Positions 1 to 7,029 of a stretch of DNA of 8,699 nt are shown here, piece by piece. The stretch spans positions 1-8,699 of the forward strand of contig CAZENQ010000125.1 in the NCBI GenBank assembly GCA_964513655.1, given 5' to 3'. A model generated the notes under the pieces. The model saw nothing but the letters and a program-made list of their open reading frames with translations, was not told the DNA's origin and searched no databases. The stretch comes from G020350405 sp964513655. Lineage in GTDB: Bacteria > Planctomycetota > Phycisphaerae > Sedimentisphaerales > Anaerobacaceae. Numbering within the stretch: position 1 is the stretch's first letter; the number at the start of each line of letters is the position of its first letter. The position numbers were made by a program, and so were the translations under genes.

Positions 1-571
1 CGCCCCCGTGATTTTCAATTAACACGCTGACCCTTGCCTGCACCGCATATTCCAGCAACTTGTTATAAGACTCCTCCGCCCAGTTGAGTAACTCTTCCTT
101 TGACGCGTCTTTCGGGCCATAGCAGTTGGTCCTGATTGAATGACAACCAAGATAGTGCGCGATGTCAATCCATTTATGATGGTTGATTACCGCCTGCATC
201 CTCTCTTTCTTCGAAGATGAGGCCATCTCACCTTCTGCGTCGCACATTATCAGAAGCATTTTAACGCCATAGTCGTCCGCGTTTTTCTTTAATTGCTTCA
301 GATAGTTATATGTCGGCACATCAAAAAGTGTATTAACAAATTCAATCCCATTAATACCGAAGTCTTCCCGGGCAATCCGCGCGAAATCCAGCGTCGTCCA
401 CTTCCCTTCCCTGATTTCATCCACAAGAGCCCACTCCTGCAATGAAATATCATCTTTCGCGGTTCTCACCGCGGCGATTACTGTTGAACTCTTTGTTAAT
501 GTTGCTCCCCCCAGCGTGGCCCCTACGGCCAGAGATTTACCTAAAAAATTCCTGCGTGTTAGCTTCTCCAT
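1..571 (-). CDS. Tat-exported sugar phosphate isomerase/epimerase-like TIM-barrel protein (3' end missing)
   Basis: The frame is open from an ATG at 571 to the left edge, giving 190 codons without a stop, so the C-terminal part lies outside the window. The N-terminus (MEKLTRRNFLGKSLAVG) has a twin-arginine motif (T-R-R-N-F-L) followed by a small-residue hydrophobic stretch to about residue 34, predicting Tat export. The rest resembles the xylose-isomerase-like TIM-barrel superfamily (AP_endonuc_2 fold): a G-I-N-G-I-E-F strand with Glu77, and V-L-I-E-N-H-G-G with Glu186 and His188, the kind of segment that binds the catalytic metal in this fold. Start choice: AAGGAG sits 6 bases upstream of the ATG. 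A good promoter lies at 663-691, so the gene can be transcribed apart from the glycosidase upstream. The substrate cannot be told; many such proteins in planctomycete-like genomes are annotated only as sugar phosphate isomerase/epimerase. Confidence 0.85.
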   Translation of the reverse strand, partial: MEKLTRRNFLGKSLAVGATLGGATLTKSSTVIAAVRTAKDDISLQEWALVDEIREGKWTTLDFARIAREDFGINGIEFVNTLFDVPTYNYLKQLKKNADDYGVKMLLIMCDAEGEMASSSKKERMQAVINHHKWIDIAHYLGCHSIRTNCYGPKDASKEELLNWAEESYNKLLEYAVQARVSVLIENHGG

Positions 572-662
572 CTTTTTCTCCTTCAATCCTTGCTGGCTAA
601 TGAAAAATACATTTCCGGTACACCGCTGACTTAATCTCGTACCTCGACTGTTAATTACACAT

Positions 663-691
663 ATAATACGCAGGCCATAAACCGAAATCAA
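663..691 (-). promoter_or_regulatory. Sigma-70-like promoter for the isomerase-like gene
   Basis: Reading the minus strand, TTGATT (691-686, 4/6 to the -35 consensus) is followed after exactly 17 bases by TATTAT (668-663, 5/6 to the -10 consensus). Transcription would begin near 656, leaving a leader of about 85 bases before the ATG at 571. Position and spacing fit well, but this is inferred from sequence alone. Confidence 0.5.
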
Positions 692-732
692 GTCATTTAG
701 AAGTTACGGCCAATCCTCCCCAAAACACCAGG

Positions 733-748
733 CCGGCTCACAAGCCGG
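733..748 (-). terminator. Possible weak terminator hairpin after the GH2 gene
   Basis: A perfect 6-bp GC-rich stem (CCGGCT/AGCCGG) with a 4-base loop starts 12 bases after the glycosidase stop codon. In the minus-strand transcript it is followed only by CCTGGTGTTTTG, which is a poor U-tract. It could slow or end transcription, or simply protect the 3' end. Confidence 0.35.
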
Positions 749-760
749 ACAAAGTGTTTA

Positions 761-2908
761 TCAGTTCACCTTAAAATCCCTGATGCTTTCTATCGTTTCA
801 CCCTTGGAGTTGATTAGTCCCCCAACAAACTGGTACTTCCCACTCTCCAAAGGAATATCTACTTCATAGGTCAGAATCTCTCTACCCAGACCTTTAACCA
901 CAACCGCCTGTGACTTTTCACTAACAGTAGCTTCGCCCTTAATCAGACGCAGCGTCACCTCCCCGCCCCAGTCCTCATATAAATCATTAATCACATAAAC
1001 TTCGACGTTCCGGGGACCCGATTCCGCTTCCTCGGCCCAGAAGTTGACCATCAGACCTACCGGGGAAAAAGAGTCCTTGACGTATTGCTCGAAACGAGAC
1101 TCAAACTCCAGGGTCTCCACGTCACGGAAATTGTCGCTGGTCGCTCCTCCTTCCGGCAGGGGTTTTTTATCCGGCCGCGAATATCCCAGCCCACAGAAGT
1201 GAAGGACCCCGGCACATTTGCGATGGCATCTCCAGAATTCTGTCAGAGCGGCCAGGTATCGAGCATAGCGGAGCCTCCTTTGCTGGGTCGTCGACCCTTC
1301 GCTAAAAAAATTCTCATATATCTTCTCCGTCAATTGCGTTACAGAACCATCACGATTGAGCCACAGCCAGCCGTATTCATTGATGATGATGGGAACATTA
1401 TGTTTCTTCTGCTGCTCACGCAGGTAGGGTACACCTGAGATGTTGGCGATGTCACTGAAGCGAAAGGGTTCTTCGCCAAGCCACTCCTTGATAAACAGAT
1501 ACGGATGAGACTCAACACAGTCATTTGGACTCTGAGGCTCGGCCCAGCCGTTCTCCCAGGGACGATTCGAAAGGTCCAGGTGACGGACCGCCTGTATTGC
1601 TTTTCCGGTTTCTTCGGTAACGCTTTCGTTTTGAGCGTCCCAGATTACGACACACGCATGGTTCCATCGCTCCCGCATCCACTCGGTGTATTCCGGTATT
1701 ATCTTCTCGCTCTTCGGTTGTTCCGGGGCTCGGTCAAGCAGCCATATTGGGAACTCGTCCTGAATTAAAAACCCCTCTTCATCGGCAATTTCATACCAGA
1801 TTTCCGGCGGAAATCCGATACAGTAGCGAATCGAATTCCAGTGCATGCTCTTGAATTTTTGATGAAGCCGGCGCACCCATTCCATTCGCCAGGGCTTATC
1901 GGCGCGCTCTGAGTCTTCAAAAAAGCGATATATGCAAACATTCGTTCCTCGCATAAAATAAGGGTCACCATTCAAAACAGCCCGCCCGCTTTCCTTGTCG
2001 AATATAAACGACCTCATCCCGAACCTGACTTTGATAGCATCGCCGCTCGTAACAAGCCTGACTTCATAGAGAAATGGGTCCTCCGGCGACCAGAGCCTGC
2101 AGTTTGGTATCCGTATACTAAAATCACAGCGGACTTCACGACGTTTCTGCGAGTCAATGATAATTGTATCATCAGTCACGATTTTGCCTGTGGCTGCTTC
2201 GCGCACTTGATAATCTATGCCTATCATACGGCCCTGGTTAATGTTGTCGATTTCAGCAACAACCCGGACTTCGCCCTTATCGATATCGGGTACTGTCTGT
2301 ACATTTACGATATACGGTGGACCGGTAAGAATTAAATCAACAGAATCATAAATCCCCGGTATATAAAGATACTTCTCAAAATCCCACCCTCTCGGCATCG
2401 CCTCAGGAACGCTTTCACGATTGGCCCCGACGCAAATCAGCAGCTCGTTTTCTTCACCATGGCCCTTAAGATGTTCTTTGACATCAAACAGGCCGGGTGT
2501 AAAACACGGCAAATGCTCTCCCACAAGACTGCCGTTAAGAAACACCTTTGTACCGTACTTTGCCTTGTGCACCTTCAGGACCGCGACCTCAGGGACTTTT
2601 GCATCGAGTTTGAAACTGCGCCGATACCAGAAAGCCTCGCGCCGCTCGCTCTGTATGCCAACCTCAGCAAAAGCCGGTTCGGCCAGACTAACCAGCCCCG
2701 GCACAGCAACCCTGTGTCCGAAAGACCCCGGCCGCTGCTCCAATGCCCCCTCACCTATCTCCCACGTCCCGTCCAGGCAAATTACTCTTCGATGACGCTG
2801 CCTCTGCCCTTGAATACAGTGGTCTTGCTGCCTGCATGATATAGCCCCGGCCGCAATAAACGCGCAAGCAAACAATAAGATGTGGAACTTTTCAATTCTT
2901 TTTTTCAT
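761..2908 (-). CDS. Secreted lipoprotein-type glycoside hydrolase family 2 enzyme
   Basis: A 715-residue protein predicted to hydrolyse a beta-glycosidic bond with retention of configuration. Residues 1-25 look like a lipoprotein signal peptide (K-K-R, hydrophobic core, A-I-S-C with Cys25), though Ala at -3 is a loose lipobox. Domain order fits GH2: a jelly-roll sugar-binding domain (about 40-195, with L-D-G-T-W-E and F-W-Y-R-R-S-F), an Ig-like domain (about 200-300), a TIM barrel (about 305-610) and a C-terminal beta domain (about 615-715). The acid/base is Glu428 in V-V-I-W-D-A-Q-N-E-S. The likely nucleophile is Glu511 in I-I-I-N-E-Y-G, which recalls the beta-glucuronidase pattern. The N-x-K motif typical of true glucuronidases was not recognised, so beta-galactosidase, glucuronidase or another specificity stays open. 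The protein is shorter than LacZ (about 1000 residues) and nearer the glucuronidase-like members. The ATG at 2908 has GGAGG only about 22 bases upstream, an unusually long spacing. The isomerase-like gene follows after 189 bases. Confidence 0.9.
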   Translation of the reverse strand: MKKRIEKFHILLFACAFIAAGAISCRQQDHCIQGQRQRHRRVICLDGTWEIGEGALEQRPGSFGHRVAVPGLVSLAEPAFAEVGIQSERREAFWYRRSFKLDAKVPEVAVLKVHKAKYGTKVFLNGSLVGEHLPCFTPGLFDVKEHLKGHGEENELLICVGANRESVPEAMPRGWDFEKYLYIPGIYDSVDLILTGPPYIVNVQTVPDIDKGEVRVVAEIDNINQGRMIGIDYQVREAATGKIVTDDTIIIDSQKRREVRCDFSIRIPNCRLWSPEDPFLYEVRLVTSGDAIKVRFGMRSFIFDKESGRAVLNGDPYFMRGTNVCIYRFFEDSERADKPWRMEWVRRLHQKFKSMHWNSIRYCIGFPPEIWYEIADEEGFLIQDEFPIWLLDRAPEQPKSEKIIPEYTEWMRERWNHACVVIWDAQNESVTEETGKAIQAVRHLDLSNRPWENGWAEPQSPNDCVESHPYLFIKEWLGEEPFRFSDIANISGVPYLREQQKKHNVPIIINEYGWLWLNRDGSVTQLTEKIYENFFSEGSTTQQRRLRYARYLAALTEFWRCHRKCAGVLHFCGLGYSRPDKKPLPEGGATSDNFRDVETLEFESRFEQYVKDSFSPVGLMVNFWAEEAESGPRNVEVYVINDLYEDWGGEVTLRLIKGEATVSEKSQAVVVKGLGREILTYEVDIPLESGKYQFVGGLINSKGETIESIRDFKVN

Positions 2909-2938
2909 AATGCTGCAACCGTATGGTTTACCTCCGGC

Positions 2939-2967
2939 AAACTACCCCACTCCCTTCATCCCGTCAA
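2939..2967 (-). promoter_or_regulatory. Possible promoter for the GH2 gene
   Basis: On the minus strand TTGACG (2967-2962, 5/6 to -35) is followed after 17 bases by TAGTTT (2944-2939, 3/6 to -10). It lies between the DNA-binding protein gene and the glycosidase. The -10 match is poor, so co-transcription from upstream is equally possible. Confidence 0.25.
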
Positions 2968-2996
2968 ACAGTTTTTTTCGAACCCTAACCCCTAAG

Positions 2997-3347
2997 TTAT
3001 CCCGACCCATGCCGAGGAATCTTTCCCAGCTTCTCAAGTCGCGACCGAATAGCCCACTCAGTACGCTTGTGTTCATCTGCTATCTCTTTTACACCCACAT
3101 CTTCTTCAAATCTCTTTATCAAAACCGAATCCTCTTCATCATCCCACCGCTCCCCGGCCCGCTCCGGCAGCTCTCTCTTTCTCTTCCTTCTTCGTTCCGC
3201 CCTCTCTAGCGCATTTATAGCCGTAAATAGCGCCCTCACCGTCTCCGCATTCTGATACGGACTCTCAGCCGGATACACTTCCCCCGTATACGGGTACGTA
3301 CCATCCGCCAGTGCCCTCACTATCTCCAATGCCTTGCTTATCTGCAC
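2997..3347 (-). CDS. Small protein with a C-terminal SANT/HTH-like DNA-binding domain
   Basis: A 116-residue protein starting at GTG 3347, with AAGGGG about 7 bases upstream supporting that start. The N-terminal 50 residues (A-L-A-D-G-T-Y-P-Y-T-G-E-V-Y-P, then a helical A-E-T-V-R-A-L-F-T-A-I-N-A-L-E) resemble a short module seen in hypothetical proteins where a genus-conserved phrase like 'dG.dP.TGE..P..spy....v.raL' precedes a helix. A very basic linker follows (E-R-R-R-K-R-K-R-E, 51-59). Residues 66-110 (G-E-R-W-D-D-E-E-D through R-T-E-W-A-I-R-S-R-L-E-K-L-G) match the small tri-helical domain often found at the C-terminus of helicases and hypothetical proteins, with a W-x-x-E-E-D entry and an R-T-x-x-A-I-R-x-R-L recognition helix. 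It probably binds DNA. It lies 88 bases upstream of the glycosidase on the same strand, but whether it regulates that gene is unknown. Confidence 0.75.
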   Translation of the reverse strand: MQISKALEIVRALADGTYPYTGEVYPAESPYQNAETVRALFTAINALERAERRRKRKRELPERAGERWDDEEDSVLIKRFEEDVGVKEIADEHKRTEWAIRSRLEKLGKIPRHGSG

Positions 3348-3525
3348 AATAATACCCCTTTCTCACTTATCTTTGGAAAACCGCCCCGCTGGCCCGCCCG
3401 CAGTAAACAATACCGCAAAGCGAGTTACCAGCCCCCCTCGTAGCGAAGCGAAGATCCCGAGGGTGAGCTACCACGGACCCACAAGCCCGGGACCCAAATA
3501 TCCCAATATCACCTGCCCCGCCTGT

Positions 3526-3548
3526 CCCAGCGCAGGCTGGGATCCAGT
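3526..3548. repeat. Dispersed palindromic repeat, copy 1
   Basis: A 6-bp perfect stem (CCCAGC/GCTGGG) around a GCAG loop, followed by ATCCAGT. The same 23-base element recurs with 21 of 23 matches in the same orientation at 7293-7315. The form resembles the short 'stem-GGGATCCAG' elements dispersed in many bacterial genomes (compare dRS3-type repeats of Neisseria). Confidence 0.65.
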
Positions 3549-3566
3549 CGTCTTTATATTTCTCAA

Positions 3567-3586
3567 TTCATAATTCTCAATTCCGC
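3567..3586 (+). repeat. 20-base direct repeat, copy A
   Basis: The word ttcataattctcaattccgc is identical to the one at 3780-3799. It is embedded in a longer run of related words (a second TCTCAATT begins at 3561). Confidence 0.8.
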
Positions 3587-3710
3587 TTTAGCGGCTTCTC
3601 GTCATCGTTACTACCAACTACTACACCAGCCCCATTAGACCTCCTTCACCTTCCTTCTCTTTCTTTGTCCCATTCCCCCGCTACGCGCCCTTAACGAGTG
3701 ACGTTGCAAG

Positions 3711-3728
3711 TTCGATGTTCAACGTTCG
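3711..3728 (+). repeat. 18-base direct repeat, copy 1
   Basis: The word ttcgatgttcaacgttcg occurs here and again exactly 35 bases downstream. It contains the palindrome AACGTT and is separated from the second copy by more TTCGACC-like words. Confidence 0.8.
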
Positions 3729-3745
3729 ACCTCGCACCTTCGACC

Positions 3746-3763
3746 TTCGATGTTCAACGTTCG
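3746..3763 (+). repeat. 18-base direct repeat, copy 2
   Basis: Exact second copy of the 18-base word at 3711-3728. The flanking CCTTCGA/GTTCGACC words show that the whole 3705-3765 stretch is built from variants of one short unit. Confidence 0.8.
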
Positions 3764-3779
3764 CTCCTGCCCTTCTTAC

Positions 3780-3799
3780 TTCATAATTCTCAATTCCGC
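3780..3799 (+). repeat. 20-base direct repeat, copy B
   Basis: Exact copy of the 20-base word at 3567-3586, ending 18 bases before the end of the PIN gene. Confidence 0.8.
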
Positions 3800-3817
3800 G
3801 CAAGCAGGATACCTCTT

Positions 3818-4360
3818 CTACGTACTCTCTACGGCCCAATTCTCAATACATAATTCGCCACCTGTCACTTCCAAAAGCGGCCGCAATGATTTTCTGTCAT
3901 TTGTTACCAAAATAAAATTTCTTGCTACAGCTTGCGACACGATCCACAGGTCATTTTCCTGAATTTTCAGTTGAAGAGACGTAACCGGATCACTGAGCTG
4001 TTCAGGCCTAAGGCCCTTCTTCTTTTTCTCCTTGGGCCCATATTTTTCAAATAGTCGTGCCCGTATTCTCCCATAATCCCGCGCTACGTGCTTATCAATA
4101 ACGATCTCTTTCGGAGCAATACTATAAATAAATTCCCGGAACGGTGTTTCCAAAGAACTCTCGTTCTTTGTCTGCACCTGGTATCCGTATTCGAGCTCTC
4201 CCCAGGTCACACATGATATCCACACTCGAAAAGGTGATTTAGTTTTTCCACATCGTTTCTTCAGTCCAGAAACACGTTTTAAAATATTGCTGTGCTCTGG
4301 TTCTTTTTCTTCGTTAAACCAGTATTCCCAGATATTCGTGTCAATAAGGAAATCACGCAT
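3818..4360 (-). CDS. PIN-domain (VapC-like) ribonuclease
   Basis: A 180-residue protein with the four acidic residues of a PIN-domain metal-dependent nuclease: Asp7 (F-L-I-D-T-N-I-W), Glu55 (T-W-G-E-L-E-Y-G), Asp137 (E-N-D-L-W-I) and Asp155 (V-T-N-D-R-K). The C-terminal I-E-N-W is also usual in VapC-like proteins. It is longer than typical VapC toxins (about 130-145 residues), in part because of a lysine-rich insert near residues 107-120 (G-P-K-E-K-K-K-K-G-L-R-P). Start choice: ATG 4360 has GGAGGAG 8 bases upstream. A GTG at 4369 would add three residues but overlaps that ribosome site and the methyltransferase stop. The gene begins 5 bases after the methyltransferase stop, so translation is probably coupled. 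No small antitoxin gene precedes it, which is unusual for a VapC. Family assignment is firm; the target RNA or DNA is unknown. Confidence 0.88.
   Translation of the reverse strand: MRDFLIDTNIWEYWFNEEKEPEHSNILKRVSGLKKRCGKTKSPFRVWISCVTWGELEYGYQVQTKNESSLETPFREFIYSIAPKEIVIDKHVARDYGRIRARLFEKYGPKEKKKKGLRPEQLSDPVTSLQLKIQENDLWIVSQAVARNFILVTNDRKSLRPLLEVTGGELCIENWAVEST
3841..3858 (+). repeat. Degenerate third copy of the repeat, inside the PIN gene 3' end
   Basis: TCTCAATACATAATTCGC matches the 18 bases at 3561-3578 in 16 positions. It lies within the last codons of the PIN gene, where it encodes part of the L-C-I-E-N-W tail. That tail is also typical of PIN proteins, so the match may be partly chance. 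Confidence 0.5.
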
Positions 4361-4365
4361 CCCCC

Positions 4366-6771
4366 TCACTCCTCCTCAAAGGCCTCCACAGCCCGTCTCA
4401 TAATCCCACTGATTTCATCCGACCGATGTTCTTTGACCCACTCATCTGCGAACGCGATAGTCGAACGTTGATATTCCTCCGACAAATATTCATGCAAAGG
4501 TACTGCAGATTCAAAGCCCTCCCGATAATATCCTTTGAATTCGAAATCCACGCCCTTTCTTTGGATTCCCCGGAACAAATCCAGAATCCGCTTCTCCATC
4601 TTAGGCGGTAAATCATACAAACGCATTACTTCCGCATCTATGGACAAAAGCAAATGTTTGGCCTTGTCTCGAACCTCAATGCCAAATTCAGTGTCTTTCC
4701 CCTCCATCAATGTAAAATACACATCAACGAATCTTTCAAGTTTTTCAAGAGTTTTCTTTGTGCAGAGTGGGATGGGTATAGATCTGACTGTTCCTGCCAA
4801 ATTATCCCGTTCCATACTGTTACAGTACATATACGCATTTGCAAAAGGCGAATTCAACAATCCCCACAAAGCACCCAAAGACCATTCATCATCTTGAATC
4901 CGAAAAGCCAAGAATCGACTTGTTACAGGCCATCCTTCTTTCTCTATTAATCCCTTTATTCTCCATGCGCCGCTTCCCACGCGTGCATAATTCATTAGCA
5001 ACCGAGCTTCTTCTGTTGGCAAGCCCCAAGCAGGTCGACGAATAACCTCCGGCGAAAGGTTCATCCAGTACTCTTCCGGCAATCCATGTAACATAATATC
5101 CCTGTTAAATAGAGCATATCCTTTGATGGCTCCGTCAAATCTCTTCTTGCCAAATGTTTTTGCTCCTTCTGGAAGATCCTTTCCCTTATAGATCAAACCT
5201 TGCCCACCTTCCGCTATTGATTTTAATCTTGGAAAGTTCCTTTCACAATAATCCCAAACATCATCAAGTTCTCTTACCCTAAAGTCAACTGTACTGCTCT
5301 CAAAAAACCTCGATTGCAGAACATACTGGTCTCCACCCTCATATTTCTCTTTGAACCTATCAAGTCCCTCTCTGGGAACATATCTCCAGAGAACCCTATT
5401 CCTCCCGTCTTTTCTGCTTTCTGTTACTCTCTTCCGTCCAAACAACAACGCGGACTTATGTTTACCAAAGGTAAAGACATTTTCAGGTAATGAACAAATT
5501 TGACATAACTCAAAATCGCTTATTATCGTCTTCCGTAGCTCGCCCAGATTCTCCTTATGGAGAAAACCTCGTGGGAGTATCACACCAAATACAGACCCTT
5601 CTGGCATATAAGGCAGCGTCCTCCAAAGCATCTCTGCGGCCTTGTTGAAACATCTAAGTTGCTGCCCCTTTGCCCTGTAAGCCTTCTGCTCGTCCGGAGT
5701 GAAGTCTTCGAAAGGCGGGTTGCATAATAAAATCGTTGCCTTTCGTGCTTGCTCGCTCAGCGTATCGCCCTGATAAATGTCGCCTCCAACAATCCTCCAT
5801 CCATTGGGGTTAGGCACATCAGCCATCGTCAGAGACAGCCTTGCGATCTCCTGCGCAAAGGTGTCCGTCTCGATTCCCGTGAGGTTTTTCTTCGCATATC
5901 CGTGAAAGCCCTCTTCAGCCCCACTATAGAGAAATCGTAGTAGTCGCATCGCCCCTGTAAGGAATGGCGCATGCCCGCATGCAGGCTCAAGCACGACCCT
6001 TTTCTCCTCTGAAATCTGCTTAATCCATGGCCACAGTTGCCACACAATATATTCCACCAGATACGATGGTGTCGCATGAATCCCCAGAGCTGACCTTAAC
6101 TTCTTGTCCACAAGCACGTTTTCATACATGTACCCAAAAGCTTCCGTTGTCAGATTCGATAAACTTGCAAACTTGTTGATCTCATCTGCGGCTTTTTCAA
6201 GTGCATCTCTTTGTCTCTGAGTCTCGATTTGCACTTGTTCCCGTGCCCCATAGTGAGTTCCTACAGCTTCAAGAACCGCATCAATATCATCAATGCGCAA
6301 CCGAGCAAAGTTCCTCACTCCTCTGTCTTTAAGAATCTTCGCACAAAGAATCCGGAACCCCGCCTGAAAAATCCATCGTTGACTGTCGGCTTCTTCCAGC
6401 TGTTTTTCTGTAAATCCTTCTTGAAGCAAAACGATAACCCGCTTCATCAATCCCCCAAGCCGCTCCCCCATCTCATGCTCTAAAAGCATCGGAAAACCTG
6501 CATCGACAAAGTATAGCTGCTGTACCTTGACAACGTTTCCCAGGTTCTTGGCACGCCATATCCTATCAGGTGCAAACTCTGCCCTTCGTGTAGTAAAAAA
6601 GTCTCCAAGGTTGTTCTCTGAAATCTTTTCCACAAAGTCTGCCCCTCCTCTCCCCACGGTCCACCACTGTACCGTTTTCCGCCGGCATACAAAAACAACG
6701 GGCGCCCCAAGACCCCGGTATTGATTAACGTACTCACCCGTCACATCCTGTAAATCATCAGACGCAATCAC
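4366..6771 (-). CDS. N6-adenine DNA methyltransferase, type I/IIG-like, 801 residues
   Basis: Transfers a methyl group from S-adenosylmethionine to adenine in DNA. Counting from the GTG at 6771, residues 205-245 form the helical HsdM-like lead-in (Y-M-Y-E-N-V-L through G-I-H-A-T-P-S-Y-L-V-E-Y-I-V). SAM-binding motif I is L-E-P-A-C-G-H-A-P-F-L (261-271), a variant of the usual D-P-A-C-G-S-G. Motif II is likely G-I-E-T-D (299-303), and the catalytic motif IV is N-P-P-F (351-354). V-F-G-V-I-L-P-R-G-F-L (394-404) is also typical of the family. Residues about 500-670 look like a target-recognition region, with L-L-N-S-P-F-A-N-A-Y and the S-I-P-I-P ending common in type IIG and HsdS-like modules. 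The N-terminal 200 residues have no recognised nuclease motif. No HsdS or HsdR is nearby. The PIN nuclease follows after 5 bases. The frame stays open and protein-like upstream of this start (see 6772-6945), so the true protein is probably about 58 residues longer. Confidence 0.88.
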   Translation of the reverse strand: MIASDDLQDVTGEYVNQYRGLGAPVVFVCRRKTVQWWTVGRGGADFVEKISENNLGDFFTTRRAEFAPDRIWRAKNLGNVVKVQQLYFVDAGFPMLLEHEMGERLGGLMKRVIVLLQEGFTEKQLEEADSQRWIFQAGFRILCAKILKDRGVRNFARLRIDDIDAVLEAVGTHYGAREQVQIETQRQRDALEKAADEINKFASLSNLTTEAFGYMYENVLVDKKLRSALGIHATPSYLVEYIVWQLWPWIKQISEEKRVVLEPACGHAPFLTGAMRLLRFLYSGAEEGFHGYAKKNLTGIETDTFAQEIARLSLTMADVPNPNGWRIVGGDIYQGDTLSEQARKATILLCNPPFEDFTPDEQKAYRAKGQQLRCFNKAAEMLWRTLPYMPEGSVFGVILPRGFLHKENLGELRKTIISDFELCQICSLPENVFTFGKHKSALLFGRKRVTESRKDGRNRVLWRYVPREGLDRFKEKYEGGDQYVLQSRFFESSTVDFRVRELDDVWDYCERNFPRLKSIAEGGQGLIYKGKDLPEGAKTFGKKRFDGAIKGYALFNRDIMLHGLPEEYWMNLSPEVIRRPAWGLPTEEARLLMNYARVGSGAWRIKGLIEKEGWPVTSRFLAFRIQDDEWSLGALWGLLNSPFANAYMYCNSMERDNLAGTVRSIPIPLCTKKTLEKLERFVDVYFTLMEGKDTEFGIEVRDKAKHLLLSIDAEVMRLYDLPPKMEKRILDLFRGIQRKGVDFEFKGYYREGFESAVPLHEYLSEEYQRSTIAFADEWVKEHRSDEISGIMRRAVEAFEEE

Positions 6772-6945
6772 GGAAATACACGATGTACGTGAATCATAGA
6801 CGGGACTCGCGAATCCTGCTAACGGTACAGTATGTTTTCCCGTGCCATCTTCATAGAAGTGGTCCTCTCGAAGCAGTCGGTCGCTATACCCACATTGTTC
6901 CAGATGCGGGCGCAGTTGCTGGGTTGTTATAACTCCATTGTCTAT
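6772..6945 (-). other. Probable 5' extension of the methyltransferase, without a usual start codon
   Basis: The methyltransferase frame is open from GTG 6771 back to a TAA at 6954-6952. The 58 added codons read like real protein (for example I-T-T-Q-Q-L-R-P-H-L-E-Q-C-G-Y and T-V-P-L-A-G-F-A-S-P-V-Y-D-S-R), flowing into the V-I-A-S-D-D of the called start. There is no in-frame ATG, GTG or TTG. A strong ribosome site (AAAGGAG, 6962-6956) is placed 10 bases from an ATA codon at 6945, so either ATA is used or an ATG has been lost. Further up, ATG 6999 with AAAGG (7010-7006) opens a 15-codon frame in the same phase that ends at that TAA. This could be a leader peptide, or the original start now broken by a nonsense codon. 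Confidence 0.55.
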
Positions 6946-7029
6946 AGCTACTTATCTCCTTTGAAATTCTGCTACCTTCAACTCACGAAACGCTACCATA
7001 CTCTACCTTTTATATACGTCCATTTCAAC

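Larger units (their letters stand above)
3348..3817. other. 470-base intergenic region dense in short repeats
   Basis: No credible gene was found on either strand; short open frames here have no recognisable protein character. The stretch contains a CCCTCG/CGAGGG inverted repeat (3435-3440 with 3458-3463), the palindromic element at 3526-3548, a CCGC-TTTA-GCGG hairpin at 3583-3594, two copies of a 20-base word and two copies of an 18-base word (listed separately). No hairpin followed by a T-run was seen that would clearly end the methyltransferase-PIN transcript coming from the right. Confidence 0.7.

Noticed and set aside
1085..2839. Several plus-strand open frames (1085-1438, 1505-1768, 2421-2795, 2459-2839) and minus-strand out-of-frame ones (1339-1524, 1765-1971)
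   Set aside because: All lie within the well-supported glycosidase gene in other frames and show no recognisable protein features.
2880..3573. Plus-strand open frames at 2880-3209, 3067-3255 and 3334-3573
   Set aside because: The first two are antisense to the small DNA-binding protein and rich in Ser/Pro/Leu from its reversed codons; the third is repeat-rich intergenic sequence with no ribosome site.
3561..3860. Repeats considered as a CRISPR array
   Set aside because: Copies are few, spacing is irregular (213 and about 60 bases), and there are no similar-length spacers or cas genes.
4398..6737. Open frames on both strands inside the methyltransferase gene, such as 4535-4897, 5829-6077, 6211-6483 and 6480-6737
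   Set aside because: They are shadows of the methyltransferase frame, which carries clear motifs throughout.
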